A stretch of 64,000 nucleotides of DNA from Mycobacterium sp. SMC-4 (GCF_025263265.1 NZ_CP079869.1:806001-870000), one strand, 5' to 3'; positions 26,235 through 35,963 are shown, numbered from the stretch's first letter. Program-made: numbers and translations. The notes: generated by a model from the sequence alone, not told the origin.

Positions 26235-28169
26235 ATGTCGTCGAGCGCGGGAGGGTCGGCGGCCGGCGTTGCCGGCAGCTGGGAGCGTGCCCGCTCCGGC
26301 CTGCGCGCGCTGGACCTGTTGCCCCCGCCCGGGCATCTGCTGGCCTGGACCGCCGCGGTGGGGGTGACGTCCTATCTGTTGCGGTGGCTGGCCACTCTGG
26401 ACGGCCGCACCTTCACCGTCGCGTGGTTGGCGGCGGCGTTCCAGCTGGTCGCGCTGCTGACAGCGCGGCGTCGGCACTGGCCGGTGTACCTGGTGGCCTT
26501 CGCGTTGTGCCAGTACCTGCCCGCCTGGCTGCTGCTGGGACACCGCCCCGACCTGGCGGCGCTGTCGACGTTTGCCGCCGTGCTGCTCGCCGCGTCGGTG
26601 CTGCACACCGACCAGGACTGGGTGCGCGGGCACACCGACTCGCTGCAGAGCTGGCGCCGCTTCGTTCTCTACGGTGTGGTGCTGGGCCCGCTGCTGGCGG
26701 CGGCGATCGGCGCCGCCAGCCTGGTGGTGAGCCACCAAGGTCCCGTCGATGGACGGTCGTTGCTGATGGCGGGCCTGATGTGGTACCTGACCGAGGCGGT
26801 CGGCATCGCGTTCCTGGCGCCCGTCCTGCTGCGCTGGCGGCGGTACTTCCGGCGCTACAGTGCCCGCCAATTGGTGACCGGGTTGGGCTTCTCGCTGCTG
26901 ATGGTCGCTCTCGGCGTACTGGCGGTCGTCGAGTCCAGCTTCGTGCTGATGTTCCTGACCGGACTGCCGGCGCTGCTGGTGCTCATCGAGTTCGGCATCG
27001 CCGCGGCGTTCTGGCAGATGGCCGTCGGGGCGACGATCGTCTTGGGCGCGACCCTGATGCACGCCGGGCCGTTCGCCGCCGCGGACAACTTCACCATGGG
27101 GATGGTCCACGCACAGGTGTTCCTGCTCGCCGGCTACGCGATGGTGGTGCTGGTGGCCGCGGCGCTGGAGGAACGCAACCGGCTGACCGAGCTGGACCAT
27201 GCCAGCCACGAGGTCTACGACCTGGTCGCCGACCTCACCGGCGACCTGGTGATCGTCGTCGACGCCCGCGGCGACGTGCTGCACCACGCGTTCACCGGGC
27301 ACAGCAACCTGAACCTTTCCGGCGATCGCATCACCCGTGCGCAGTGGGAAGCCGAGGTGCATGCCGACGATCTGAGGATCATCGCCGAACACTGGACCTC
27401 CAGGCGGACCGGTCCTTCCCAACCGTTCCGGATGCGGTCCCGCGACGGGTCGTGGTGCTGGTTTGTGATGCACAGCCGCCGCTCGACCAGGGGCCTGTCC
27501 GCGGCGGTGCTGCGCGACGTCACGCTGGAGCGCGAGGTGCAGGAGTCGCTGACCGACATGGCGCACACCGATGCGCTCACCGGGCTGGCCAACCGGCGCG
27601 GACTCTCTCAGCGCACCCGCGAGGTCTGGTTGCGCGCGCTGGAGGCCGACCAGCCGCTGACCGCGCTGTTCATCGACGTCGACCACTTCAAGGCCTACAA
27701 CGACCACTTCGGCCACCAGACCGGCGACGGCTGTCTGCAGGAGATCGCCGCGGTGCTGCAGAATCTGGCCGATCCCGCCGCGTGTGTGTCGGCGCGATAC
27801 GGCGGTGAGGAGTTCGCCGTGGTGCTGACCGGCTGCGACAGCCCCTACACGTTCGCTGCCGGACTGGCCTCGGCGATCCGGGCGCTGGGCATCGGCCACC
27901 CCGGCTCGCCGTGCGGCGTCGTGACCGTCAGCATCGGGGTGGCCACCGTGGTACCCCGAGACGAGGTCCGCCGCCCCGGCGTCGCCCCCGACCCCGACGA
28001 CGCCGTCGCCCGACTGCTCGACCGCGCCGATCGGGCGCTGTACTCGGCCAAGGCCGGCGGCCGCAACGCCATCGCGGTCGCGCCCGACGAGCGGATGTCA
28101 CTCGGCCAGCAGGTTCACCGCCCGGGCGAACGTGTTCGGGAGGCGGCCGGCAGCCGGAACGATGAATGA
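26235..28169 (+). CDS. MASE1-like sensor diguanylate cyclase (PAS-GGDEF)
   Basis: 644-residue membrane sensor. Residues about 35-310 hold eight or so hydrophobic segments in a MASE1-type sensory domain; about 325-440 a PAS-like domain (YDLVADLTGDLVIVVDARGDVLHH); then a linker and a GGDEF domain beginning DALTGLANRRGL, with the substrate signature RYGGEEF and the LDRADRALYSAKAGGRN tail. The active-site motif is intact, so c-di-GMP synthesis is expected. No RxxD inhibitory site is seen five residues before GGEEF. The last 72 bp overlap the convergent oxidoreductase gene. Confidence 0.88.
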   Translation: MSSSAGGSAAGVAGSWERARSGLRALDLLPPPGHLLAWTAAVGVTSYLLRWLATLDGRTFTVAWLAAAFQLVALLTARRRHWPVYLVAFALCQYLPAWLLLGHRPDLAALSTFAAVLLAASVLHTDQDWVRGHTDSLQSWRRFVLYGVVLGPLLAAAIGAASLVVSHQGPVDGRSLLMAGLMWYLTEAVGIAFLAPVLLRWRRYFRRYSARQLVTGLGFSLLMVALGVLAVVESSFVLMFLTGLPALLVLIEFGIAAAFWQMAVGATIVLGATLMHAGPFAAADNFTMGMVHAQVFLLAGYAMVVLVAAALEERNRLTELDHASHEVYDLVADLTGDLVIVVDARGDVLHHAFTGHSNLNLSGDRITRAQWEAEVHADDLRIIAEHWTSRRTGPSQPFRMRSRDGSWCWFVMHSRRSTRGLSAAVLRDVTLEREVQESLTDMAHTDALTGLANRRGLSQRTREVWLRALEADQPLTALFIDVDHFKAYNDHFGHQTGDGCLQEIAAVLQNLADPAACVSARYGGEEFAVVLTGCDSPYTFAAGLASAIRALGIGHPGSPCGVVTVSIGVATVVPRDEVRRPGVAPDPDDAVARLLDRADRALYSAKAGGRNAIAVAPDERMSLGQQVHRPGERVREAAGSRNDE

Positions 28170-29132
28170 GCGCAGCGGCGAGGCACTCACCCGCAACAAC
28201 CCGAGTGTCAACAGCCGGTAGCGGCGGCTCATCGTCCGCCAGCCCGCGTCGTAATCGTCGGGGCGATCGGCCAGCACACACGCGACCGCCCATTCCGCCG
28301 CGGCGAAGGCCAGCCCCAGTCCCTCCCCGGTGAGGGCGTCGACATAGCCGGCCGCGTCGCCGACCAGCAGCACCCGGCCGGCCGCACGTCGGCGCACTCG
28401 CTGCCGCAGCGGTCCGGCGGCCCGGTCCGGGCCGTGCGGGTGCCCGTCGAGTCGCGCGCGCAGGGCCCCGAACGCGGTGAGGTGTTCGTCGAACCGCGCC
28501 TGACGCGCCGCCAGCATGGCCACCCCGACACAGTCTTCGGCCACCGGGGTCACATACATCTCACCGGCTCCGGGATCGGCCGACCAGTACACCTCCACCC
28601 GATCGCTCCACGGCGCCATCGCCACATGGCGTTTGATCCCCCAACGTCGTGGTCGTCCCGCCGCCTTGGTCAGACCCAGCTGAGTGCGGATCGGCGAATG
28701 CAGACCGTCGGCGGCGACCAGATAGCGGGCCTGCACGCTCGCCTGGCCGGTCCGCAGCGTCACCGACGCGCCGTCCTGGGTGACCGCGCCGGCACGGTCG
28801 GCCACGATCGCCACCCCGGCGTCGGCGGCATGCGCCAGCAGTGCCTCGTGCAGTGTGGTGCGGCGCACGCCCAGCCCGGGTCCGTCGGCGAACGACGCGC
28901 TGACCGCACGGTGGCCGTCGAGGTAGGTGATGCCGTCGAACGGCCGGCCGGCCGGCAGCGGGCCGAGTCGGGCCAGGCGACGCACCGCGTGCGGCATCAG
29001 GCCTTCCCCGCAGGCCTTGTCGATCGGGCCGCGGCGCTGCTCGACGACGGTGACCTGCAGGCCGGCCCGGGCAGCGTGGATCGCGGTGGCCAGACCCGCG
29101 GGGCCGCCGCCGACAACCAGCACGTCGATCAT
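28098..29132 (-). CDS. FAD oxidoreductase of a polyketide-quinone-type cluster
   Basis: 344-residue flavoprotein of the geranylgeranyl-reductase/aromatic hydroxylase type. VVGGGPAGLATAIHAARAG at the N-terminus binds FAD; KACGEGLMP and GRVLLVGDAAGYVDALTGEGLG are family marks. It is the last gene of a four-gene run with 4-bp ATGA overlaps. In Streptomyces griseus srsABC a type III PKS, an ICMT-type methyltransferase and a flavin hydroxylase together make methylated alkylresorcinols and quinones, and a matching mycobacterial cluster has been reported to make respiratory polyketide quinones; this gene is in the hydroxylase position. Confidence 0.82.
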   Translation of the reverse strand: MIDVLVVGGGPAGLATAIHAARAGLQVTVVEQRRGPIDKACGEGLMPHAVRRLARLGPLPAGRPFDGITYLDGHRAVSASFADGPGLGVRRTTLHEALLAHAADAGVAIVADRAGAVTQDGASVTLRTGQASVQARYLVAADGLHSPIRTQLGLTKAAGRPRRWGIKRHVAMAPWSDRVEVYWSADPGAGEMYVTPVAEDCVGVAMLAARQARFDEHLTAFGALRARLDGHPHGPDRAAGPLRQRVRRRAAGRVLLVGDAAGYVDALTGEGLGLAFAAAEWAVACVLADRPDDYDAGWRTMSRRYRLLTLGLLRVSASPLRSFIVPAAGRLPNTFARAVNLLAE

Positions 29133-29635
29133 GGCCGCAGCGATCGCAGTGCCTCGTCCTCGACGCGGATGCGGGTCCGCAGCAGCACGGCGTTGGCGAC
29201 GGTGAACACCAGTGCGGTGACCCACGCCGAGTGCACCATCGGCAGCGCGATGCCTTCGGCCACCACCGCCACGTAGTTGGGGTGGGTCATCCACCGGTAC
29301 GGCCCGCCGGTGACGCGGTCGGCGCCGGGGACGACGACGACGCGGGTGTTCCACTGTGGCCCGAGCGTGGCGATGCACCACCAGCGCAGCCCCTGCGCGG
29401 CGATCACGATCACCAGCATCGACCAGCCCAGCACCGGCACGAACTCGCGGTGGGCCGCCTCGACGACACAACCGGCCAGCAGACCGAGGTGCAACACCAC
29501 CATCACCGGGTAGTGTCCGGCGCCGAACTCGACGCCGCCATGTTCCCGACTCCACCGCAGATTGCGTTGCGAGACAACGAGTTCCGCCACACGCTCCAGT
29601 GCGATGGCGCCGATCAGCAGCAGGTAGAGGGTCAT
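29129..29635 (-). CDS. Isoprenylcysteine carboxyl methyltransferase-type membrane methyltransferase
   Basis: 168 residues with four hydrophobic segments. The C-terminal core reads [44 protein letters not shown]: the ICMT/PEMT SAM- and cofactor-binding signature (GPYRWxxHPNY and xRxxxEE). In alkylresorcinol clusters such enzymes O-methylate the phenolic lipid. ATG overlaps the type III PKS stop; its own stop overlaps the oxidoreductase ATG, both by 4 bp, so tight translational coupling is expected. Confidence 0.85.
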   Translation of the reverse strand: MTLYLLLIGAIALERVAELVVSQRNLRWSREHGGVEFGAGHYPVMVVLHLGLLAGCVVEAAHREFVPVLGWSMLVIVIAAQGLRWWCIATLGPQWNTRVVVVPGADRVTGGPYRWMTHPNYVAVVAEGIALPMVHSAWVTALVFTVANAVLLRTRIRVEDEALRSLRP

Positions 29636-30708
29636 GGCCACTCCAGCAGTACCAGTTCGGCGCAGAAACCCGGACCCATCGCCATCAACATCCCTGGCCC
29701 GGCCGCCGGCTCCTTGGCGCGGGTGTCGCGCAACACGTGCAGTACCGAGGACGACGACAGGTTGCCCACCTCGGACAGGGACCGCCAGGTCAGCTCCAGC
29801 GCGTCGGCGGACAGTCCGAGGGTGGCGGTGATGGCCTCGATGACCTTCGGGCCGCCGGGATGAGACACCCACGTCGCGATGTCGGCAACGGTGAGCTGGT
29901 GGGCGTCGAGGAAGCCGGCGACGTCCTCGGCCAGATAGCGGTCGATCAGTTCAGGCAGCTCCGGTGACAACACGAGCTGAAAACCGTTGCGGCCCACTTG
30001 CCAGCCCATGGTGTCCAGCGAATCCGGGTACATCCGGCTACGGGAGTCACGGACCAGCGGGCCGGCCGCGCCGGTCCGCTCGGCGCGGCGCTCGCCGAGC
30101 GCGATCGCTGCTGCTGCGCCGTCGCCGAACAGCGCGCTGCCGACCAGCGTGGCGATCGTCGGCGTCGCGGCGGGAAAGGTCAACGAACACAACTCGACCG
30201 ACACCAACGCCGCCACGTGATCGGGTGCGCCGCGAAGGTAGTCGTGCATCCGGGCGATGCCGGCGGCACCGGCCACACAGCCCAACCCGAACAGCGGCAC
30301 CCGGCGTACGTCAGGTCGCAACCCGAGCCGTGCGGCGATGCGGGCATCCAGCGACGGTACTGCGATCCCGGTGACGGTGGTGGTCATGATCATGTCGAGA
30401 TCACCTGGATCTAAACCAGATTCGTCGAGTGCCGCGGTGAGCGCGCGGCAGGCCAGCTCGACGGCATGGTCGATGTAGAGGTCGTTGGCCACACCGAAGT
30501 CGGTCAGACCCTGATAGTCCTGCAGCGGAAGGACGAAGTGGCGGGTGGCGACCTTGGCGTTGGCGTGCAGGGTGCGAACCAGATCCTCGGAGTCCTCGAA
30601 CTGCGGTATTCGCAGGAATGTGTCGGTGATCTCGGACTGGCGGTAGCGGTGCGGGGGCAGTGCTCCCTGCACCCCGGTGATGACGCTGACCGCGTCGGTC
30701 GTGGTCAT
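29632..30708 (-). CDS. Type III polyketide synthase (chalcone synthase family)
   Basis: 358-residue type III PKS. Catalytic Cys144 ([11 protein letters not shown]), His283 (SHPGGPK) and Asn316 (GNLSSSS) are all present. It extends acyl-CoA starters with malonyl-CoA; product class inferred from neighbours is alkylresorcinol or alkyl-quinone. ATG 30708 overlaps the mmpL stop by 4 bp. Length and motifs match the Mycobacterium Pks10/Pks11/Pks18-like group. The longer open frame upstream lies in mmpL and is rejected. Confidence 0.92.
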   Translation of the reverse strand: MTTTDAVSVITGVQGALPPHRYRQSEITDTFLRIPQFEDSEDLVRTLHANAKVATRHFVLPLQDYQGLTDFGVANDLYIDHAVELACRALTAALDESGLDPGDLDMIMTTTVTGIAVPSLDARIAARLGLRPDVRRVPLFGLGCVAGAAGIARMHDYLRGAPDHVAALVSVELCSLTFPAATPTIATLVGSALFGDGAAAAIALGERRAERTGAAGPLVRDSRSRMYPDSLDTMGWQVGRNGFQLVLSPELPELIDRYLAEDVAGFLDAHQLTVADIATWVSHPGGPKVIEAITATLGLSADALELTWRSLSEVGNLSSSSVLHVLRDTRAKEPAAGPGMLMAMGPGFCAELVLLEWP

Positions 30709-32981
30709 GAGGCGATCCGTTCTCGGGTGGGTGCTTCTTCGCTGATGCTGATATGTCGATGAATCCGTCTGAGCCACGGCGGGGCCCACCAGTTGAACCC
30801 GCCCATCAGGTGCATGGTCGCAGGCACCAGCACCATCCGCACCAATGTGGCGTCGACCAGAACCGCCAGCGTGAGCCCGAGTCCGAACATCCGCATGAAG
30901 GACACATTCGAGGCGATCAGCGCCGCGAACGAGATCGACATGATCAGCGCCGCGGCGGTGATCACCCGGCCCGTGTAGGCGATGCCCAGTGCGACGGCTT
31001 CGTCGTTGTCGCGCCGGCTGTTGGTGGAACGCCGGCTGTTGGTGGAACGCCGGCTGTTGGTGGAACCTTGTCGGGTGAGCCAGATTTCGCGGATGCGGGC
31101 AACGATGAACACCTCGTAATCCATCGACAGGCCGAAGGCGATGCAGAACAACAGCACCGGCATGTTGGCCACCAGCGTGCCGGTCGCCTCGGTTCCCAGG
31201 CCAGACAGGTGCCCCTCCTGAAAGATCCAGACCAGCGCGCCGAACGCCGCGGTGAGCGAAAGAACGTTGCACAGCAGTGCTTTCAGCGGTATGACGACGC
31301 TACCGGTCAGGGCGAACAACAGGACGAACATGACGACCGCGATCAGGGTCAGCACCCAGGGCAGCGTGGAGGTGATCGCGGCGACGCTGTCGCGGTTGAC
31401 CTGGGCGGTGCCGGTCATCTGGACGGCTCGACCGTCCGGGCCCGGGACCGCGTGCAGGCGGTCCAGCTGCGCCTCGGAGGCCTCGGAGAACAGCGGGGCG
31501 CTGGACAGGACGGTCATAAACGCGCTGCCGTCGTGTTCACCGGTCGGCGCCGACGGTGGGCCGGCCGCCGTCCCACCGGTGAAGGTACCGGTCGGCGCCG
31601 ACACCGCGACCACGTCGGGAACATCCGACAGCGCCGCGGCGTAGGCCGACAGGTCCGCGCGGTCCAGTCCGGCGGTGTCAGGCAGCACCACGGTGACCGC
31701 GGTGTCGGTGTTGTTGGTGAAGTCCTCGCGCAGGCGGTCTCCGACCTGGTGCGCCGACGCCGATGCCGGCAACACCCGGTCGTCGGGGAAACCCCACCGC
31801 ACCCCGAGGAACGGCGCGCCGAGCACCAGCAGCAGCAGCACGACGGCCAGACCGAACGGCACCGCCCGGCGCATCACGGTGTGCGCGCAGCGATACCAGA
31901 AACGCTGGGTCACCGGTACCGGCGTCGGCTCCGGCCGGCGCAGCAGCCGTCGCGCCGGCCGGTGCAGATCCAGTGCGTCGAGCCGGTCCCCGAGGATCAC
32001 CAGCGCGGCCGGCGTCACGATGATGGCCGCACCCGCGGCGAAGGCGACGGTGGCCACCCCGGCGTAGGCGAACGACTTGAGGAAGTGCATCGGGAACAGC
32101 ACCATCGCGGCCATCGACAGCGCGACCGTGGTGGCCGAGAAGATCACCGTGCGTCCAGCGGTGACCATCATGCGTGTCATCGCGGCGTTGCGGGCGACGC
32201 CGGCGGCCACCTCGTCGCGGTAGCGGGACAACATCAACAGCGTGTAGTCGATGGCCAGGGCCAGACCCATCGCGGCGGCCAGGTTCAGCGCGAAGATCGA
32301 CACATCGGTGAGGTAGGTGAACACCCGCAACACCGCCAACGCACCGATGATCGCGATGCCGCCGATCGCGACCGGCAGCGCAGCGGCGACCAGTCCGCCG
32401 AACACCCATACCAGCACCAGGAAGCTCAGCGGAATCGCGATGGCCTCCATCACCAGCAGATCGCGTTGGGACTGCGCGGTGATCTGCACGTTGACCATCG
32501 CGGTACCGCCGGTGCGGACCGTCACGCCGCCGTCGTCGCTGGTGACGGCATCGGAGATGGCGCGGGCATGGGTCTGCTGTTCGGCTTCGGTGCCGGTGAT
32601 GCCGGCGACGATCAGTGCCGCGGTGCGGTCGGCGCTGACCAGGTCGGCCGCCGGTGTGGTCCACGCCGAACTCACCGCGGCGACATGCGGGTGATGCTGC
32701 AACATCGCCACGATCTCGGTGCCGGTCTGACGTGCTGCGGGACTGTCGATACCAGCTTGGCTGGACACCATGACGACGAGCTGGACATCGCCCTGGCCAA
32801 ACCTCTCGGCGAGAAGTTCTGCAGCGCGCGACGATTCAGCCCCCGGGTCCTGAAAACCGCTGGGGGACAGGTGCTTGGCGACTGGGGCGCCGAATACCGC
32901 CAGTCCGATCGTCAGCAACGCCGCGACGAGCAGGATCCGGCGCGGTGCGACGACGGCCCAGAGCGAGATTCGGTGAAGCAG
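30705..32981 (-). CDS. MmpL-type RND transporter with probable CTG start
   Basis: MMPL-family exporter with two repeats of periplasmic domain plus TM bundle; [16 protein letters not shown] and [19 protein letters not shown] are the conserved proton-relay regions of each half. The first ATG/GTG/TTG (TTG 32918) would remove half of TM1. In-frame sequence upstream encodes a normal family N-terminus ([21 protein letters not shown]), bounded by a TAA; the only sensible start is CTG 32981, 6 bases after GGAG. That gives 758 residues. A tandem 18-bp repeat adds three STNSRR units to a cytoplasmic loop. First gene of the polyketide operon, so export of its lipid product is likely. Confidence 0.85.
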   Translation of the reverse strand: MLHRISLWAVVAPRRILLVAALLTIGLAVFGAPVAKHLSPSGFQDPGAESSRAAELLAERFGQGDVQLVVMVSSQAGIDSPAARQTGTEIVAMLQHHPHVAAVSSAWTTPAADLVSADRTAALIVAGITGTEAEQQTHARAISDAVTSDDGGVTVRTGGTAMVNVQITAQSQRDLLVMEAIAIPLSFLVLVWVFGGLVAAALPVAIGGIAIIGALAVLRVFTYLTDVSIFALNLAAAMGLALAIDYTLLMLSRYRDEVAAGVARNAAMTRMMVTAGRTVIFSATTVALSMAAMVLFPMHFLKSFAYAGVATVAFAAGAAIIVTPAALVILGDRLDALDLHRPARRLLRRPEPTPVPVTQRFWYRCAHTVMRRAVPFGLAVVLLLLVLGAPFLGVRWGFPDDRVLPASASAHQVGDRLREDFTNNTDTAVTVVLPDTAGLDRADLSAYAAALSDVPDVVAVSAPTGTFTGGTAAGPPSAPTGEHDGSAFMTVLSSAPLFSEASEAQLDRLHAVPGPDGRAVQMTGTAQVNRDSVAAITSTLPWVLTLIAVVMFVLLFALTGSVVIPLKALLCNVLSLTAAFGALVWIFQEGHLSGLGTEATGTLVANMPVLLFCIAFGLSMDYEVFIVARIREIWLTRQGSTNSRRSTNSRRSTNSRRDNDEAVALGIAYTGRVITAAALIMSISFAALIASNVSFMRMFGLGLTLAVLVDATLVRMVLVPATMHLMGGFNWWAPPWLRRIHRHISISEEAPTRERIAS
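31013..31066. repeat. Three perfect 18-bp tandem repeats inside mmpL
   Basis: Unit GCCGGCTGTTGGTGGAAC repeated three times without change, coding for STNSRR x3 on the minus strand. Repeat number can change in frame by slippage, so this may vary between strains. Confidence 0.95.
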
Positions 32982-33040
32982 TGGCGTCTCCGTTCGAGGT
33001 GGTACCCGAATTTACGCCACCGACAGTGTTTCGTGGGTGG

Positions 33041-33775
33041 TCACCTTCTTTCAAAATGCTGAAAATCCAGTGGGGTGCGCCAATGCCCACCCCAGGTCCA
33101 CCCGCGGTCGGTGAACGCACGTACCGCGGCGTCGCCGTCGTGCAGCATTCCGGGGTCTGTGCGGGCGCGGTCGACCCAGGGGCCGCTGTTGGCCGGCTGG
33201 TAGTCGCCGCGGCGGTCGATGTACGGGTTGAGCTTGGGGTTGATGTCGATCGCCCGGCCGTAGGCATGCAGCGACCAGCTGCCGGTCCCGGGGATGTCGC
33301 GGCAGCTGAACGCCGAGGTGTTGTTGTCGCGCATCGAGAGCTCGTCATCGGAGTTCGGGTAGTGGTCGGGGGTGCGCATCTTCTCGATCGGGAACCCCAG
33401 CCGGTACAGGTCGGCGAACACGTCGATGACCTCGGCGGTCAGGTCCTGGTGGACGACCAGCACGCCACGGTGGGTCTGCCCGTCGAACCCGAGGTGATCG
33501 AGCTCGAGCCGACGCAACTGTTCCGGGGGCAGCGGGCAGCCGGCACGCCACGACGTACCCAGGTCGGCCGCGGTGACCGGGTGCACCGTCGCTGGCTGCG
33601 GTTGCGGTGTGCGCGGGGGCGGGGTCACGGTACGCACGGTCTCGGGTACCAGCTCCTGGCCGGTGGGGCTCGGTTCGGTCCCGGTCGGCTCGGCTCGGGT
33701 GGTGTCCGGGGGCGCGGCGCAGTGCACCAGAATCATCGCCACGGCGGCGAGCGCCCAGAGCCGGAGAACAGTCAC
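33041..33775 (-). CDS. Secreted M15-type D,D-/L,D-carboxypeptidase
   Basis: 244 residues with an N-terminal hydrophobic signal (LRLWALAAVAMILVHC; a lipobox-like cysteine at 19, though His at -1 is atypical), a Pro/Thr-rich linker, then a VanY/M15 peptidase domain. Zinc-site residues: His in SWSLHAYGRAIDINP with the following Asp, and the C-terminal DFQHFE His. Family members trim peptidoglycan stem peptides in the cell wall. GTG 33775 or TTG 33778 may start it. It is 59 bp downstream of the mmpL start on the same strand; the 59-bp gap shows no terminator. Confidence 0.82.
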   Translation of the reverse strand: MTVLRLWALAAVAMILVHCAAPPDTTRAEPTGTEPSPTGQELVPETVRTVTPPPRTPQPQPATVHPVTAADLGTSWRAGCPLPPEQLRRLELDHLGFDGQTHRGVLVVHQDLTAEVIDVFADLYRLGFPIEKMRTPDHYPNSDDELSMRDNNTSAFSCRDIPGTGSWSLHAYGRAIDINPKLNPYIDRRGDYQPANSGPWVDRARTDPGMLHDGDAAVRAFTDRGWTWGGHWRTPLDFQHFERR

Positions 33776-33923
33776 CAAGGGCCAGCCTACCGCTATTAGT
33801 TTCGCTAATCAGTTCTGTTAGTAGAGCTTTCGAATTGACGTCAAGATCACGAAATTGCCGACCTGAGTGTGATCCAGGTCATTCTCAGGATATGATGTGT
33901 GTGCGATCACAGAAAGGCGGGCC

Positions 33924-34145
33924 ATGGTGGGAATCGGCGAGGGCGCGGTAGTGCCCCCGGAGGTCGAGGCACGGCGCGGCGCACATCCGTCCAGCTCGGT
34001 GAACTGGGCGCTGGCCCTGCTGATGTTGCTGATCCTCGCGGCGGCGATCGCAGGTGTCGTGGTGGCCCTGTCGAGCGGCATGCCGACGGTGGCGATCGTC
34101 ATCGCACTGGTCACCGGTGCGGTGTTTGCCGGCGTGCTCTGCTGA
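33924..34145 (+). CDS. Small single-pass membrane protein, 73 aa
   Basis: Unrecognised. ATG 33924 after AAAGGCGGGCC. The N-terminal 25 residues are polar (IGEGAVVPPEVEARRG), followed by one long or two short hydrophobic stretches (WALALLMLLILAAAIAGVVVAL, then MPTVAIVIALVTGAVFAGVL) ending in Cys. The last 97 bp occur a second time at 44846-44942 as a headless fragment, so this gene marks the left edge of a possible island. Divergent from the M15 peptidase gene; the 148-bp gap shows no other gene. Confidence 0.7.
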   Translation: MVGIGEGAVVPPEVEARRGAHPSSSVNWALALLMLLILAAAIAGVVVALSSGMPTVAIVIALVTGAVFAGVLC

Positions 34146-34146
34146 G
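34049..34146. repeat. Direct repeat, left copy (3' end of the 73-aa gene)
   Basis: Identical over 80 bp to 44846-44925, then three mismatches in the final 18 bases through the stop codon. It forms the 3' end of an intact gene here. Confidence 0.95.
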
Positions 34147-34166
34147 TCGCCGACCCCGGCGCGGTG

Positions 34167-34733
34167 TCACGGCCGCAACATGAAGTCCACGAGTTCCTGC
34201 CGCTCTGCGAGCGGGAACTGCGGTGACCTGGAGCCCGACAGGTGCAATGCACCGATACCGATGGCGAACAACCATGCTGACCGCTGCTCCGCGATCTCCT
34301 TGCTGAAGCCGCTGTCGATGAATGCCTGACGCACCGCGGCGCGGGCACGGTGGTCGGCGGCCCTGACGCTGCGGGCTGCGGCGCGATCGGTGCGGGCCCA
34401 TTCTCGCATCGCCCGCTCGAGCATCCACTGACGCGGGCTGACCAGAAAAGCGGTCATCTTGATCAACCGATCGCGCGCCGGCAGCGCCGCCAATTCGCTG
34501 AATTGACGGTGATCGTCGTCGCGCCACTGCGCCCAGGCCGACACCAACGCCGCCTTGTACGCCGCCATGTCGGTGAAGTGCCAGTAGAAGCTGCCCTTCG
34601 TCATGCCTAGCCGGGCGGACAAGACGTCGATCTTCAACGACCTGAAGCCGTCCTCGGCGAGGATCTCGAAGCCCGCCTGCAGCCATTCGTCTGAAGAGCT
34701 GCGCCCCGCTCCCCGGCGCTCGGAACCTGCCAC
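34167..34733 (-). CDS. TetR family regulator, candidate mce-module repressor
   Basis: 188-residue TetR protein: SSDEWLQAGFEILAEDGFRSLKIDVLSARLGMTKGSFYWHFTDMAAYKAAL contains the helix-turn-helix, recognition helix ending SFYWHF. The C-terminal domain is unremarkable. It follows the dehydrogenase gene on the same strand after 61 bp, likely as an operon. It is the only regulator in the island, so it is the best candidate to bind the 15-base element found at the divergent promoter (35975-35989) and the mce promoter (44578-44592). That link is inference. Confidence 0.88.
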   Translation of the reverse strand: MAGSERRGAGRSSSDEWLQAGFEILAEDGFRSLKIDVLSARLGMTKGSFYWHFTDMAAYKAALVSAWAQWRDDDHRQFSELAALPARDRLIKMTAFLVSPRQWMLERAMREWARTDRAAARSVRAADHRARAAVRQAFIDSGFSKEIAEQRSAWLFAIGIGALHLSGSRSPQFPLAERQELVDFMLRP

Positions 34734-34794
34734 GGCGCCAGCTTAAGGCCACGCGACCGCAAGGGCGGAGTCCGCGTGTGGACTTCGGGGTGAT

Positions 34795-35961
34795 TCAGAC
34801 CATCGCGATCGGTGAGATCGAGGCGCCCACTCGCAACGCGCCGTCGAGTTCTCGGCTCAGGTCGTAGTCGAATACTGCGTGTCCGCTGACGATGTCCACA
34901 TCGCGTCTCGCCCTCTGCATCGGATTGTCCAGGAAGTGGGCGCTCGCCCCAGACGCCCCCAACGTATCGCCGATGACGGCCCGGCATTCGTGTACGACGT
35001 GTGCGGCGGTGGCACGCGCACGCGCCCGCAAGCCGAGATCGACTGCTTCAACACGGGATACCGCGCTCTGCACCTCGTCGGCGACGGAGAGGACGAGCGC
35101 ACGCAGGGCTGCCACACGCATGGTCACCTCCGAGAGGCGCATCTTGGCTCCCGACTGTTCCTTCTGCGCGCCGCCACCGTGGGCGAGTATGCGATCTCCG
35201 AGTCGTGCCGTGAACAGCTCCACCACGCGTTCAGCGGTACCCAGCACCGGCATACAGGCCGTCAGCGCCAACGCCGACACGATCGGCCACCGGTAGGTGG
35301 CACTGCCGTGCACTCGAGCGCCCGGGCTGGCTCCGGTGTACACCTGCGCCACGCTGACGACTCGGTGGGCGGGCACGTAGACGTCCTCCACGATCAGATC
35401 ATTCGAGCCTGTGCCCCGCATGCCTGCGGTGTGCCAGACGTCAGCCACCGTGACATCGCCGATCGGGAGCGCCGCCAGCGCCGGGAACATCGACGAACCG
35501 CTTCCGAGCAGGACGCCGACGAGTACCCAATCGGCGTGCATGATCCCGGTTGCCCACGACCAGCGCCCCGTGATCCGGTAACCCCCATCGGTCGGCTCGC
35601 CGCGACCGGACGGCGCCAGCGGTGCCGGCGCGAGAACGGCTCCGTCGGCGAATATCTCATCCTGGGCCTGCTCGTCGAACAGGGCGATCATCCAGTTGTG
35701 CAGGGCGTAGAAGCCCAGGGTCCAGGCTGTCGACGTGCAGCCGTGACCGAGTTGTCGAACCGGCTCGAGCACTGCCGGGAACGGTGCCTCCATGCCGCCG
35801 TAGCGGGCGGGCAGAAGCAGCTCGAAGAGCCCGCTGCTCCGGGCCTCGGCGATGGTCTGGTCGGGAAGCCGGCGCAGCTCTTCAGTGATGCTGGCGCGCT
35901 CGGCAATTCGCTCGACGAAGTCGGCGTCGATCACCACCCCGGCAGGGGTCGTCATGGTCAT
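34795..35961 (-). CDS. Acyl-CoA dehydrogenase-fold flavin monooxygenase/dehydrogenase
   Basis: 388-residue flavoenzyme of the acyl-CoA dehydrogenase superfamily, branch resembling HsaA/HpaB-C2/DszC two-component monooxygenases: short N-terminal helical domain (LPDQTIAEARSSGLFELLLPARYGG), STAWTLGFYALHNW, a beta domain with TGRWSWATGIMHADWVLVG and GMRGTGSNDLIVEDVYVP, and a C-terminal HECRAVIGDTLGASGASAHFLDNPMQRARRDV segment. No clear catalytic Glu for acyl-CoA dehydrogenation. The ATG is 2 bp from a perfect inverted repeat and has no Shine-Dalgarno; TAATGT lies 6 bases upstream, so it is probably translated from a leaderless mRNA. In the mce island it may act on the imported sterol or lipid. 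Confidence 0.8.
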   Translation of the reverse strand: MTMTTPAGVVIDADFVERIAERASITEELRRLPDQTIAEARSSGLFELLLPARYGGMEAPFPAVLEPVRQLGHGCTSTAWTLGFYALHNWMIALFDEQAQDEIFADGAVLAPAPLAPSGRGEPTDGGYRITGRWSWATGIMHADWVLVGVLLGSGSSMFPALAALPIGDVTVADVWHTAGMRGTGSNDLIVEDVYVPAHRVVSVAQVYTGASPGARVHGSATYRWPIVSALALTACMPVLGTAERVVELFTARLGDRILAHGGGAQKEQSGAKMRLSEVTMRVAALRALVLSVADEVQSAVSRVEAVDLGLRARARATAAHVVHECRAVIGDTLGASGASAHFLDNPMQRARRDVDIVSGHAVFDYDLSRELDGALRVGASISPIAMV

Positions 35962-35963
35962 GA

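Noticed and set aside
26115..27899. N-terminal extension of the glycogen phosphorylase frame
   Set aside because: Gln/Arg/His-rich and antisense to the clear GGDEF gene; phosphorylase homology starts near 26075.
31013..31066. Possible CRISPR-like or MITE repeat
   Set aside because: Three direct in-frame 18-bp units without spacers; a coding minisatellite.
30753..33062. Plus-strand open frame of 769 codons antisense to mmpL
   Set aside because: Rich in Arg/Gly/His with no domain, a typical high-GC shadow of a well-supported gene.
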